From: Acetobacterium sp. KB-1 | Lineage (GTDB): Bacteria; Bacillota; Clostridia; Eubacteriales; Eubacteriaceae | Assembly (NCBI RefSeq): GCF_003260995.1 | Contig: NZ_CP030040.1 | Span: 1,587,736-1,651,735, forward strand | Reading direction: 5' to 3' | Length of the DNA: 64,000 bases | Shown here: positions 26,216-35,635 of the stretch, piece by piece | Position numbering within the stretch: position 1 is the stretch's first letter | Layout: each line of letters begins with the position of its first letter | The notes under the pieces: generated by a model | Told to the model about the DNA's origin: nothing | Database searches by the model: none | What the model saw: the letters and a program-made list of their open reading frames with translations, nothing else | Position numbers and translations under genes: made by a program

Positions 26216-26638
26216 ATGGATTTTGTAAAGGAATATGACAGGATAATGGCAGAACAGGTGGAAATTGCTTTAGCAACCTGTATTGATGGAGCACCAAATG
26301 TTAGAATTGTAAATTTTTGTTGCCAGGATGATTCGAAGGGGATTATCTATTTTTCTACCTTTGGCGATAATCAAAAGGTTGGTGAATTAGTTAAGAATAC
26401 ATCTATCGCATTTACAACAATCCCCCATGAGGGGAATGCCCATGTGCGGGTCAAACATGGACGGGTCAAAAAAAGTAGCCGTACTCTTTACGACTTGAGT
26501 GCGGAATTCATTAAAAAAGTACCCGATTATGCAATAACGATTGAACAAGTCGGTGAACATCTCGTATTGTATAAAATCGAATTTCACGAGGCAGATACGA
26601 CAGTTGACTTGGAGAATATCGGCCATATTCTTCTTTAA
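26216..26638 (+). CDS. Pyridoxamine 5'-phosphate oxidase-like flavin-binding protein
   Basis: A 140-residue protein of the PNPOx-like split-barrel fold. The N-terminal half reads EIALATCIDGAPNVRIVNF, the usual first strands, followed by GIIYFSTFGDNQKVGEL and NTSIAFTTIP. Such small proteins bind FMN, F420 or haem; the substrate cannot be read from sequence. GGAGG lies about 10 bases upstream. A second, truncated copy of the 3' half lies at 30961-31145. Confidence 0.82.
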   Translation: MDFVKEYDRIMAEQVEIALATCIDGAPNVRIVNFCCQDDSKGIIYFSTFGDNQKVGELVKNTSIAFTTIPHEGNAHVRVKHGRVKKSSRTLYDLSAEFIKKVPDYAITIEQVGEHLVLYKIEFHEADTTVDLENIGHILL

Positions 26639-26830
26639 GACCACCGGGGTGAGGGACTCTCCGATAAAAATGATATTGTTGTGCTGAGTTTTTTTCTAAG
26701 AGTCTCTTCAAACACTATTCTATTCGTTCTGAGTCCTTCAATCACTAAGAACAATAAATTCATATTTATACCAACACTATTGAGTCTGCCTTACGTATTG
26801 CCTGGTTTCTGGGCTGGCTTTTCGATTATT

Positions 26831-28360
26831 TCAAAATTTCTCCAAAATCTCAAAGGACAGCATCAGATGGAGTCTCGTTTGATAATCTGCTAAATCCAAA
26901 CCGGAGATTTCGGTAATTCGTTTGAGCTGATACAAAAAAGTTCCTCTCTGAAGATATAAGACTCGAATCGTTTTTGCAATATTCATATTATTTTCCAGAT
27001 AAACCTTCAAAACCTCGCAATAATTCCGGCTTCGCTTCAGATCATATTCACGCAACCATAAAAGACCAGGAATACAGAGCACCTCTGGATGATAACCTTC
27101 CGATGCCCGATCAATCAAAAAACGCAGCGCATAATTCTCATAGCGATAGCACCAAAGGGTTTCATCATAAACACTGCCCATTTGATACGCAATTTTTGCC
27201 TGTTGATAATAGAAGCCCAGTTTAGAGAACTCATGAAAAACTTCACTGACGCCCGCTTTGATAATCCCTTCCCGAATAAAATACGCTAGGTTTCCGAGGT
27301 GTTGATTTCTGGTTTTAGATGATCGGGTCAAATTAATCAACAACACAATGGCGTTTTCGAATTGGATAACGCAACTCTCCTTAATATTAGTAGAAAGTTG
27401 AAACGATAGAGCATTGGCAGTCAGAACAGATTTTTCATAACTTGAAATGGGTAATTGGCAGCAGAAAAATGAGTCTTTGCCAGACCAGTGATAGTAGTCC
27501 AAATATTTATGCAATAACTTGACTTCAACCTCACGATTTGATAATAGTTCAAATAAAAGGTGATCAAAGTTTTGAGGATGATTGTTATATTGCTCATTAT
27601 CATGATGACGCAAACATAATTCACTATAAAAAGAGAGTGTTCGGATCAGGAAAAGATCACTTTTTTTAATCGGTTGATCCGTTTCGCTAATACAGATCCG
27701 AGCCACATAGATATCTTGAATACGAAGATTATCAAGCAGAATCCGATATCCAAAGGCATCTTTAGGAAAAATGGTGGGCTCATAGGATTTGATGGTTTCT
27801 ATAAACTCAGAGTCGATTTTTAGCGCGTTGACTTCATCAATACTCATGTATTTTTCAGTGTCCGACGTATTAAAGAGCATGAGCTGATCCGGTTTTTCTT
27901 TTTCGGCATAGCAAACGAGCCTTAAATCCGAAGTATAGACGGAAATCGGATTCTCGAAAACACAAAGACTAGCCTCACATAATGCTTTAATGCTTTTCTT
28001 CTGATAAAAGATGGATTGAAGGGTCTCTTCCCATTGGGCAAATTTTTGAAAAATCATTTCAATCGCATTAAAGAGACCGTTCAGTGAAGTGTCCGAATTT
28101 AAATAAAGAAGGTTAACCGTGTTTTTTAAGTAAGCTTCTGGAGGTTTGCCAATACAGACAATGTTATAATGAGCCTCCACACTCTGCGGTTCTGGAAGAT
28201 CGCTGGCATATGATAAATACAGTTGATCCGTTTTCAAATCCATACCAGAGTAAAATAGCAAAACTCCTTTTAAGCTCCCTTTCATGATCGGATCAGCAAA
28301 CTGGGATTCAAATGAAAATCCCTTTAAATGATCTGCAATCACATATAAATTTAATTTCAT
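26831..28360 (-). CDS. PucR-family transcriptional regulator
   Basis: A 509-residue regulator. The C-terminus holds the PucR-type helix-turn-helix (NYCEVLKVYLENNMNIAKTIRVLYLQRGTF...RITEISGLDL). The rest resembles a PucR N-terminal sensory region followed by a degenerate GGDEF-like segment. I chose the ATG at 28360, with AAGGAG 7 bases upstream; the longer frame has no ribosome site. It is divergent from the UroD/MFS pair, which it probably controls. In acetogens such regulators accompany methyltransferase genes. Confidence 0.85.
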   Translation of the reverse strand: MKLNLYVIADHLKGFSFESQFADPIMKGSLKGVLLFYSGMDLKTDQLYLSYASDLPEPQSVEAHYNIVCIGKPPEAYLKNTVNLLYLNSDTSLNGLFNAIEMIFQKFAQWEETLQSIFYQKKSIKALCEASLCVFENPISVYTSDLRLVCYAEKEKPDQLMLFNTSDTEKYMSIDEVNALKIDSEFIETIKSYEPTIFPKDAFGYRILLDNLRIQDIYVARICISETDQPIKKSDLFLIRTLSFYSELCLRHHDNEQYNNHPQNFDHLLFELLSNREVEVKLLHKYLDYYHWSGKDSFFCCQLPISSYEKSVLTANALSFQLSTNIKESCVIQFENAIVLLINLTRSSKTRNQHLGNLAYFIREGIIKAGVSEVFHEFSKLGFYYQQAKIAYQMGSVYDETLWCYRYENYALRFLIDRASEGYHPEVLCIPGLLWLREYDLKRSRNYCEVLKVYLENNMNIAKTIRVLYLQRGTFLYQLKRITEISGLDLADYQTRLHLMLSFEILEKF

Positions 28361-28612
28361 GCTCCAACTCCTTAAAAATTGTTTCACAATTTATATATTA
28401 TATATAAATTATTATCTTAATTCTATATAGTTTGAAGAATTACGAAACCCTGATATTTATGATAAAATCCCTTTATACACAACATCAGACACGTGATTCC
28501 TTATTATTTTAGCACTATTTACTAAATTGTCAAAATTCATATCAATGGTCCTAAATTACATGTATCAAAAATCTATACTTTGTGTATGAAAAAAATGTTA
28601 TTGGAGGAAACG

Positions 28613-29677
28613 ATGAAAAAATTCAAGTTCAACGAAGCAGAATTGGTTACCGATTCGGTCTGTGAGCAGGTTGTTCAGGCATACGGATATGGTTTTTTAG
28701 ATTACCCGGTGCCCAAATTCAATGCGCCCATTACCCCTCGGGAAAATGTTCTGCGAATGTATGCAGGAAAAAGGCCCTTTTGGACACCTAATCTCAACTG
28801 TGATTTTAACTTCATTCAGCCAGAAGTAATGCCCGATGCAAAAGCCAGAAACAAAGGCGGCCTTGATTGGTTTGGGATTGAGTGGAAATATGAAGAATTG
28901 TCTGGTGCCGCCATGGTTAAGCCAGGAACCAGGCGTTTATCCGATATTTGCAACTGGAAAGAAGAACTGATCTGGCCAGATTTAGATGCTATTGACTGGG
29001 CGGCCGATTATGAAGCGAACTTCAAACCTTATGTTGATCCAGATAAAGCATCGCTTTTTGTAATCGTTAACGGATGTTTTGAACGATTGGCTGATTTAAC
29101 AAGCTTTGAAGATACCTTTTGTTATTTGCTGGAAGAACCGGAAGAAGTTGTTGCTCTTTTCGACAAATTTACTGATTTTCATATAAAGTTGATGAGCATT
29201 GCAAAAAAATACTATCATGCCGACATCATCACCTATCATGATGATATGGGAACACAGATAAATTCCTTTATGTCTGAAAAAACCTTTCGAGATGTGATTG
29301 CTCCCCACTCAAAAAAACTGGTGGATGCCGCACATAAAATGGGATTATATGTGAATTATCATTCCTGCGGCCATGTAGAAAACCTATTAGATGCATACAT
29401 TGACTGTGGATTTGATTCCTGGGAAGGCCAGGATACGGCTAATAATATCACTGCGGTCGTTGACCGATATCAAGGAAAAATTGGAACCTTCAGTGCCTTT
29501 GATGTGGGTCAGGATGAAGAAATTATGCGTGAAATACTATCAAAACGGATCACAGAGCAGGGAAAATTTGGTAAATTTATTGCCTGGCCATTTTCTGAGG
29601 ATTTGGATATTGAAAAAAAATCAAATGAAGAACTTTATCGTATTTCAAGACAATATTTTGAGAAAGAGGTAAACTAA
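28613..29677 (+). CDS. Uroporphyrinogen decarboxylase-like methyltransferase (MtaA/CmuA type)
   Basis: A 354-residue protein of the UroD superfamily branch used by anaerobes for methyl transfer. The zinc-site signature YHSCGHVENLLDAYIDCGFD is near residue 255, after THDD-like strand YHDDMGTQINSF. It probably moves methyl groups to or from a corrinoid protein or demethylates a substrate. No corrinoid protein is encoded next to it. The ATG at 28613 follows GGAGG by 5 bases; the longer frame start at 28580 has none. The stop is immediately followed by the start of the MFS gene, so the two are co-translated. Confidence 0.82.
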   Translation: MKKFKFNEAELVTDSVCEQVVQAYGYGFLDYPVPKFNAPITPRENVLRMYAGKRPFWTPNLNCDFNFIQPEVMPDAKARNKGGLDWFGIEWKYEELSGAAMVKPGTRRLSDICNWKEELIWPDLDAIDWAADYEANFKPYVDPDKASLFVIVNGCFERLADLTSFEDTFCYLLEEPEEVVALFDKFTDFHIKLMSIAKKYYHADIITYHDDMGTQINSFMSEKTFRDVIAPHSKKLVDAAHKMGLYVNYHSCGHVENLLDAYIDCGFDSWEGQDTANNITAVVDRYQGKIGTFSAFDVGQDEEIMREILSKRITEQGKFGKFIAWPFSEDLDIEKKSNEELYRISRQYFEKEVN

Positions 29678-30904
29678 ATGAATATTTCATTGTCAAAATC
29701 CAGAACGTTCTTATTTTTGCTGGCGATATTTTTAACAAACGTCTGTACCATGGCCGATTTTGCAATTATTCCGGCTGTCGGTGGCTTGTTTGAAACATTT
29801 GACAACGTCACACTCGTAACATTAATTGTCACTGGTCCATCACTACTTGGAGTATTCTTTTGTATTCTAGGTGGACGCTTAGCCGACAAGTACAATAAAA
29901 AAGCACTGTTAGTCTTTGGTTTTGGTATGTTTACAGTGTCATCAATTCTTGGCGCCACCTTTGATAATGTCTGGTATGTTCTGATTCTTAGAATGATCTC
30001 AGGTGGTATTTCTTGGGGATTTACAAGCTCAGCATCTCTTGCAATTGTAGCCGAAGTTTATCTTGATGAAAATAAAAGAGGTACCGTTATGGGATGGTAC
30101 AATTCTGCCATGGCTGCGATTGGAGCGATTTTAAGTTTTATCGCCGGTTTACTGGCCGTGACATCATGGCAAAATGCTTATAGCACCTATTGGGTTGCCG
30201 CCCCGATTTTAGTTCTGGTCATTTTATTTGTTCCGAATCTTGCTAAAGCAGAAAAGCTGATTGCTGTTAATGTAAGTGATGGAAACATCGGAAGTATTGA
30301 AACAAATGTTGCCGTTGATAAAACCTGGGTTAAAAAATTTGTTCCACTTCTGGCTGCTTTCTTTTCACTCGGCATCGTTTATTACATTATTGTCTATCAA
30401 ATTGCTTTGTATGTTGCCGCAACGGGTATTGGGAATGAAGCAATCTCAGGAACATTGGGCTCACTAGGAACAATTGGCTCGGGCGTTATCGGTCTTATGT
30501 TTGGCTTGATTTTCGGGAAGCTGCATCGTGCAACAATCATCCCTACCTACATTATCTTTGCCGTTGGATTCTTTGCCCTGTTTATCTCAACTAGCTTTAT
30601 TGTTACCGCGATTTGCTGTACACTTCTTGGTGCCGCCTGGGGAAATGCCTATTCGTTCTATTATGTTCGGGCAACAATCATTGTTCCGCCAAGCTTTGTC
30701 GCTACCGCAATCGGTGCGGTGAGTGCCGCCAGTGGTATCGCAGTTTTTCTTTCGAATTTTGTAGCAAACTATTTAAAAGGTCTTCTCGGCACGGATATCG
30801 TCGGTATTTTACCGGTCTTAGCGGGAATTTCTTCGGTCGGAGCAGTGTTATCGATTTTGTTAACCGTTAAAAATAGAAAAGAAGCTGTTGAAATGCAATA
30901 CTAA
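29678..30904 (+). CDS. MFS transporter
   Basis: A 408-residue major facilitator with twelve predicted membrane segments. The loop 2-3 signature GGRLADKYNKKALLVFG is clear. Its start codon abuts the stop of the UroD-like gene, so it probably imports the substrate whose methyl group that enzyme handles. Substrate cannot be assigned from sequence. A weak hairpin (AGCCATC/GATGGCT) follows the stop. Confidence 0.9.
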   Translation: MNISLSKSRTFLFLLAIFLTNVCTMADFAIIPAVGGLFETFDNVTLVTLIVTGPSLLGVFFCILGGRLADKYNKKALLVFGFGMFTVSSILGATFDNVWYVLILRMISGGISWGFTSSASLAIVAEVYLDENKRGTVMGWYNSAMAAIGAILSFIAGLLAVTSWQNAYSTYWVAAPILVLVILFVPNLAKAEKLIAVNVSDGNIGSIETNVAVDKTWVKKFVPLLAAFFSLGIVYYIIVYQIALYVAATGIGNEAISGTLGSLGTIGSGVIGLMFGLIFGKLHRATIIPTYIIFAVGFFALFISTSFIVTAICCTLLGAAWGNAYSFYYVRATIIVPPSFVATAIGAVSAASGIAVFLSNFVANYLKGLLGTDIVGILPVLAGISSVGAVLSILLTVKNRKEAVEMQY

Positions 30905-30960
30905 AATCACTGATAATCAAAGCCATCCCAATTTTTAACTACGGAAACTGAGATGGCTCT

Positions 30961-31145
30961 CACATGGCGTCGTTAAAAAAAGCAAGTATACGATCTATGA
31001 CTTAAGCTCAGAATTCATTAAAAAAGTACCCGATTATGCAATAATGATTGAACAAGTCGGTGAACATCTCATATTGTATGAAATCGAATTTCACGATGCA
31101 GATGTAACGGTTGACTTGGAGAATATCGGCCATATTCTTCTTTAA
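30961..31145 (+). pseudogene. Truncated second copy of the PNPOx-like gene
   Basis: In frame it reads VKKSKYTIYDLSSEFIKK through VDLENIGHILL and stop, nearly the last 58 residues of the protein at 26216-26638. Nucleotide identity is high in the final 120 bases (long exact stretches such as TTGACTTGGAGAATATCGGC). Homology starts abruptly at CATGG near 30963, with no start codon. It lies just past the MFS gene, so the regulator/UroD/MFS block is flanked by a complete gene and its fragment in the same orientation. Confidence 0.88.
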
Positions 31146-31176
31146 CGAATAAACATCGCGCAATTAACACGCAAAT

Positions 31177-31659
31177 TTATAAGTTCAATGCTTCACCCCA
31201 GCAATCCACCAGTTTTTCCAAAGAATAGCTGGCATTGGCGGGACTGGTGGATGGTAGCTTGACAATAGCCTTCTTAGTCGCCTCAAAACAGTATCGGTTG
31301 TATAATTCATAAGCTTTGCCGCCGTTGGCAAAAATAGTTTTGATGTCAGTCTTATTTAATAGTAACCCCATATCATTGGGCACCACATTTTTAATGGAGC
31401 TGTCACTTGAGCCAATGATATCGCAGGAATAAATCACATCCCAGACAGCAATTTGGTTTTCTAGCAGCAGGGTCTTTTGATCTTCAATGGTGTCAGGGGT
31501 TGACCAGCCCACCAGAGCACTGATCACTTTCCAGAATCTATTTTGGGGGTGCTGGTAGTAAAAATCCCTTGCTCGGGACTTTACCGACGGAAATGTCCCA
31601 AGGATCAGGATTTTTGATTTTTTATCATAGACTGGTTCAAAAGTATGGGTTATTGGCAT
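31177..31659 (-). CDS. DNA-deoxyinosine glycosylase (UDG superfamily)
   Basis: A 160-residue DNA repair glycosylase of the family 6/HDG type, which removes hypoxanthine from DNA. Motif 1 is KILILGTFPSVKS, followed by HPQNRFWKVI, VWDVIYSCD and the motif 2 loop KLPSTSPANASYS. It lacks the Asp of classical uracil glycosylases, as family 6 does; an Asn in the NRFW region takes that role. Start ATG at 31659 with GGGAG upstream. Confidence 0.9.
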   Translation of the reverse strand: MPITHTFEPVYDKKSKILILGTFPSVKSRARDFYYQHPQNRFWKVISALVGWSTPDTIEDQKTLLLENQIAVWDVIYSCDIIGSSDSSIKNVVPNDMGLLLNKTDIKTIFANGGKAYELYNRYCFEATKKAIVKLPSTSPANASYSLEKLVDCWGEALNL

Positions 31660-31707
31660 TTTTTCTCCCTCTTCATCTCTTATAACATCATCAAGACCGC
31701 ATCATAA

Positions 31708-31742
31708 AACTCCCGTGAATTTGTTGCAGATTCACGGGAGTT
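31708..31742 (-). terminator. Terminator after the metallophosphoesterase
   Basis: A 13-bp perfect stem, AACTCCCGTGAAT and complement, with a 9-base loop and T-rich 3' flank on the minus strand. It lies 8 bases past the stop at 31750. Confidence 0.85.
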
Positions 31743-31749
31743 TTTATGC

Positions 31750-33417
31750 TTAAATTCGGATTGCCTGCGCCTCGGTCCATTGGGAAATGGTCTGATCCGG
31801 CGAATACTGATACAGATTGACGGTTTCAATGGCTGAACTGCCTTTGGGCGGTGTAATCACCACAAAGGTCCGAGTCGGGTAACCCTGAGCATTATCAATC
31901 CAGGTGCCGCTGTTGGCATAAATGTTTTTTTGATGGTCGCGGTTGGTCATGGGGATAACATCGGCCACATGGGTATGGCCGAACACCACAATCCGTTTAG
32001 ACGAGTCTAAATCAAAAAACTGAGTTTGAGCCTGAAAATCGGTAAAGGCAGGGACTGCTGCCTGGGTAATCGCATCTCTGACAGGGATTTTTGCCTTTAT
32101 TCCATTGATGGTCTGACGCTCCTCCCAGGTATCCTGAATGTTGTGATAAAGCACGCCGCTAATCACTCCTGTTTCTTTATCTTGTTGAGGAATACAGTCA
32201 TTAATGGAATAATTTTCTGTAAATCCATCAATATTAGTTTTTAACACCTTGTCCTCAAAGCTTTCTTTGACTGGCAACACCGATAAAATCGCTTTCCAGG
32301 TTTCATAGTACAAATAGGCATTAAATTGACTGGGGTCTTCTTTGTTGGGAATCATTTCCGGGAAGACATTGTCTGACTGGGGATGGCCCTCAACTACACA
32401 GGTGGTGGCAATACGGGTAAAGAAATAACCCGGCGGCAAAATAGTGGTATTATCGTTTGTGATCGCTCGGTTTGAAAGCGGGTCAGGGGTACAGAAAAAA
32501 TTGTACTTGTGGCCATGCTCAATAACAATTTCTGAATTGGAACCGGTAACGTAGGTACCTAGACCCTGGAGTTCTGCTCGGGCCTGACTGATGCCCGGAA
32601 AGATTCGAGCCACATCGGCCTCAGTCAGCAATAAATCATGGTTCCCAGGAACATAGGTCACCTTGATTTCGCCGGCTTTGATAATGGCATTAAAGCCGTC
32701 AACGATGGCCTGGTTGTTGGCCGCCACCTGATCAAAGAAAGCTGCTTTGGAATCCGGCATCTGATAATCCATCGGTAAAAACCATTCGTCCAGTAAGTCG
32801 CCGCCGATGACCAGTTCTTTGACATTAGGCGAATTTTTGACCTGGCCCAAGAAATCCACCAGCGCCTGTTTATTTTTTTCCAGCTCGGCAAAGGCTGAAT
32901 CAACACCCAGATGAAAATCGCTGGCAATAATAATTTGGGTTCGTTCTTCGTTTAACTCCGGGTTGCCGGATAAATCAAAATCAATATTGGTGACGAAATA
33001 GCCGACATAATCGCACCCCAGCGATGCTTTGGTCTTAGAACCCAGGGTGCTTTTTATCACCAGCTGATACTCTTCCCCCTGGGCAAAACGGGTAATATCT
33101 TTATTATTAATTCGGATGGTTTGGGGATCATTGAGATCGATTTTTACCGCACAGATTTCTTCCACCGGATTTCCGGTGCTATCGATGCGATACAGCTTCA
33201 CCGCATCAGCGATGGTAGATGGATCCAGTTCATCGCTAAATTTAAGCAAAATGGTTTGAATCTTGTCATTTACCGGTGGGTTATCTATCTCGTCTGACAT
33301 TAACACATTGGACTCGATGGTCATCTCTTTTACACCATCCGAAATTGCTGTGTAGGCGCCCAAAATAGAATTGGCGATCTTTAAACACGCCAGGCTGAAA
33401 TACTTTGTGGTTTTCAT
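31750..33417 (-). CDS. Metallophosphoesterase with N-terminal Ig-like domain
   Basis: A 555-residue protein. Residues about 20-150 look like a bacterial Ig-like (SbsA-type) domain: PPVNDKIQTILLKFSDELDP...VKLYRIDSTGNPVEE. The calcineurin-type phosphoesterase follows: DFHLGVDSAF, GGDLLDEWF, GNHDLLL, HGHKYN and GHTHVADVI give the dimetal site, so it is probably active. There is no obvious signal peptide, although an Ig-like domain usually means an exported protein. The ATG at 33417 follows AGGAG by 8 bases. It lies downstream of the ATP-grasp genes but beyond a repeat, so membership in that operon is unclear. Confidence 0.85.
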   Translation of the reverse strand: MKTTKYFSLACLKIANSILGAYTAISDGVKEMTIESNVLMSDEIDNPPVNDKIQTILLKFSDELDPSTIADAVKLYRIDSTGNPVEEICAVKIDLNDPQTIRINNKDITRFAQGEEYQLVIKSTLGSKTKASLGCDYVGYFVTNIDFDLSGNPELNEERTQIIIASDFHLGVDSAFAELEKNKQALVDFLGQVKNSPNVKELVIGGDLLDEWFLPMDYQMPDSKAAFFDQVAANNQAIVDGFNAIIKAGEIKVTYVPGNHDLLLTEADVARIFPGISQARAELQGLGTYVTGSNSEIVIEHGHKYNFFCTPDPLSNRAITNDNTTILPPGYFFTRIATTCVVEGHPQSDNVFPEMIPNKEDPSQFNAYLYYETWKAILSVLPVKESFEDKVLKTNIDGFTENYSINDCIPQQDKETGVISGVLYHNIQDTWEERQTINGIKAKIPVRDAITQAAVPAFTDFQAQTQFFDLDSSKRIVVFGHTHVADVIPMTNRDHQKNIYANSGTWIDNAQGYPTRTFVVITPPKGSSAIETVNLYQYSPDQTISQWTEAQAIRI

Positions 33418-33545
33418 AATCATAACTCCTCTATAAATTTATTGTGGATTTGATTTTGACGAAACTGATCAATCATATGATTCTTTTGAAAAATTGTCAG
33501 AACTAACCCAAGGGCTCCACCGACTACTTCTATAAAGATAAATTA

Positions 33546-33616
33546 AACTGACAATTGCTCAGTGTACGGGCGAGAGTCTAGACCCCTTGACCATCACGGA
33601 TCGACCTCTTGTTATA
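33546..33616. repeat. 70-bp repeat, copy 1
   Basis: Begins AACTGACAATTG and ends near CTCTTGTTAT, with a central GACCCCTTGACCATCACGGA. It matches 35538-35606 in the same orientation with about ten differences. The two copies flank the pair of ATP-grasp genes. Confidence 0.85.
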
Positions 33617-33649
33617 ATACCTAATGCAACTTATATCGCTATTTCCACA

Positions 33650-34567
33650 TCATTTTTGCTTGCGCTTCTGCGCTTCTGCCATAATATTCTTAAGCGTCAG
33701 CAATAAAGGATTGCTCTTGGTATTACTGAGGGCATCCTTAGAGTAGGTCAGCCCGGTCATCGAGTTGGCTTCACAGATGTAATAAGTGTCGTTTTCACCA
33801 AAGAGAAAATCGATACTGCCAAAGTAGATATCCAGCACAGCGGCAGCTCGTTCTGCGATGTTAATCACCTCAGCCGGTGGGGTAATAAATTGCAGATCAC
33901 CGCCCTGAGAAAGGTTGGATTTAAAGTTGTCGCCATTGTCGCGGATATAGGCGGTTGAGAATTTTCCACCGCTTAGCATAATCCGCATATCCCGCCCTTT
34001 TGAGGCGGCGATACACTCCTGAATCAGGATGTGATCATCAAAATTCATGGCCGCATAAAGATCCAGAATGTTTTCCAGTTCTTTTTCGGTCTTAATCAGA
34101 ACCACGCCTTTGCCCTTGCTGCCGTGCATCACCTTAACCACACAGGGTAATCCCAGCTCACTGGCAATAAAGGACGGCTTTGTTTTCGGGGTCATCAGCA
34201 CCGTTTTAGGGAATAAAAAGCCCTGCTCAGCGGCGCCCAGTTTTTGAAAGGTTAACAGCTTGTCAGCGGTATTGTTCAGACTTTCAGAGCTATTGACACA
34301 AAGTACATTAAGGGATTCCAGCATTTTGACAACAGCCTTGCTATGATAGTTATTGCCGCCGAAAAAGGCTGACAGCGAAAAGTCCGGCACCTCTACCGCT
34401 TCGCCGCCGATGAAACAATGCAGACTGTCGCCCGGTTCGCACATCACCTGAACCTCACTGACATCCACGGTTCTGATATTGACCCCCATCTTTTCAATCA
34501 GCGCAATAATCGTCTGGATCGACGGTTCCGCCAGCGTTTCATGATTAACCAATAACCAACCTAGCAT
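33650..34567 (-). CDS. ATP-grasp ligase, RimK/LysX-like (second copy)
   Basis: A 305-residue ATP-grasp ligase, probably joining an amino acid or acid to a carboxylate. After an N-terminal PreATP-grasp domain (about 1-100) come DKLLTFQKL, the ATP lysine in VVKVMHGSKGKGVVLI, IQECIAASKGRDMRIML, NLSQGG and the metal motif YYICEANSMTGL. About 45-50% identical by eye to the neighbouring gene at 34561, with which it overlaps by 7 bases. The substrate-binding N-terminal halves differ most, suggesting different acceptors. Confidence 0.87.
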   Translation of the reverse strand: MLGWLLVNHETLAEPSIQTIIALIEKMGVNIRTVDVSEVQVMCEPGDSLHCFIGGEAVEVPDFSLSAFFGGNNYHSKAVVKMLESLNVLCVNSSESLNNTADKLLTFQKLGAAEQGFLFPKTVLMTPKTKPSFIASELGLPCVVKVMHGSKGKGVVLIKTEKELENILDLYAAMNFDDHILIQECIAASKGRDMRIMLSGGKFSTAYIRDNGDNFKSNLSQGGDLQFITPPAEVINIAERAAAVLDIYFGSIDFLFGENDTYYICEANSMTGLTYSKDALSNTKSNPLLLTLKNIMAEAQKRKQK

Positions 34568-35484
34568 GTTTTTTCACCTTCTCGCAAGCGTTTTTTCCAG
34601 AGCGGTTCCGGTCTGTTTTTTACCTGCTTCATTAAATCCGCAAACATCACTTTGATGTCAAAGGCCACTCCCGGCATGGCATTGGCTTCACATAAATAGA
34701 AGGTATCATTTTCGCCAAAGAGAAAATCGACGCTGCCCATATTGATTTTAAGCAGCTGGGCAACCCTTTCAGCGGCCTCAATCACCGCAGCCGGTGGAGT
34801 ATATTCGACGATATGACCGCCCTTGGCGAGATTGGAACGAAAGCTCTGTTCATTCTGACGGATAAATGATTTGACAAACTTACCGTTGGCCAAAATCATC
34901 CGTAGATCGCGACCGGAGGAGGCTTTGATACACTCCTGAATAATAATTTCATCGCCGATTTCGCTGGCGGTACTCATACTGATCAGGTTATCCAGTTCTT
35001 TTTCATTGTTAACCAGCACCACCCCTTTGCCCTTACTGCCATGCATGACCTTCATCACCACGGGATAATCAAACAGTTTACTGACAAAGGATGCTTCAGT
35101 ATATTCCGTAACCAGCAGGGTTTTAGGAAAACAAACCGCTTCAATGGACTCGGCCACCAACTGAAAGGTCAGCAGCTTATCATCGACATTTTTGATCGCA
35201 TCATACGAATTGATGCAGAGTACGCCCAATGATTCCAGCATTCGCAATGCTGCCGAGGTATGGTAGTTTTTTTCAGTAAAGAAGGCTGCCACCACATAAT
35301 CCGGTACCGCCATGATTTCGTCCCCGACATAAAGTTTTCCGTCAAAGTCATGGTCACAGACCACATGGATCTGTAGCGGATCAACCACCGTTAGGTCAAC
35401 ATGTAACTCTTCCACCACCTTCATAATTTTCACAATTGAAGGATCTTCCATTTTTCCGGGATTTCTTAATAACCAACCTTTCAT
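34561..35484 (-). CDS. ATP-grasp ligase, RimK/LysX-like (first copy)
   Basis: A 307-residue paralogue of the next gene. Matching motifs are DKLLTFQLV, VMKVMHGSKGKGVVLV, IQECIKASSGRDLRMIL, NLAKGG and FYLCEANAMPGV. The Glu and Asn metal ligands and the ATP lysines are intact, so it should be active. The first residues MKGWLLRNPGKMEDPSI parallel MLGWLLVNHETLAEPSI of the partner. AGGAGG precedes the start. It lies 150 bases after the exporter gene, with a repeat between. Confidence 0.87.
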   Translation of the reverse strand: MKGWLLRNPGKMEDPSIVKIMKVVEELHVDLTVVDPLQIHVVCDHDFDGKLYVGDEIMAVPDYVVAAFFTEKNYHTSAALRMLESLGVLCINSYDAIKNVDDKLLTFQLVAESIEAVCFPKTLLVTEYTEASFVSKLFDYPVVMKVMHGSKGKGVVLVNNEKELDNLISMSTASEIGDEIIIQECIKASSGRDLRMILANGKFVKSFIRQNEQSFRSNLAKGGHIVEYTPPAAVIEAAERVAQLLKINMGSVDFLFGENDTFYLCEANAMPGVAFDIKVMFADLMKQVKNRPEPLWKKRLREGEKTC

Positions 35485-35537
35485 TCTAACCTCCTAATTT
35501 TATCTATCTACGTTAAATTTAAGTCTCTTGCAAATTG

Positions 35538-35606
35538 AACTGGCAATTGTGCAGTGTGCGGGCAAAGGTCTGACCCCTTGATCATCACGGATCGCCCCTT
35601 GTTAAA
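35538..35606. repeat. 70-bp repeat, copy 2
   Basis: Same sequence family and orientation as 33546-33616, beginning AACTGGCAATTG with the core GACCCCTTGATCATCACGGA. The words CAATTG and GGTCTGACCCC also occur in the inverted-repeat element at 45808-45924. Confidence 0.85.
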
Positions 35607-35635
35607 TATGTAATTCCACTTATCTATCAGAAATT

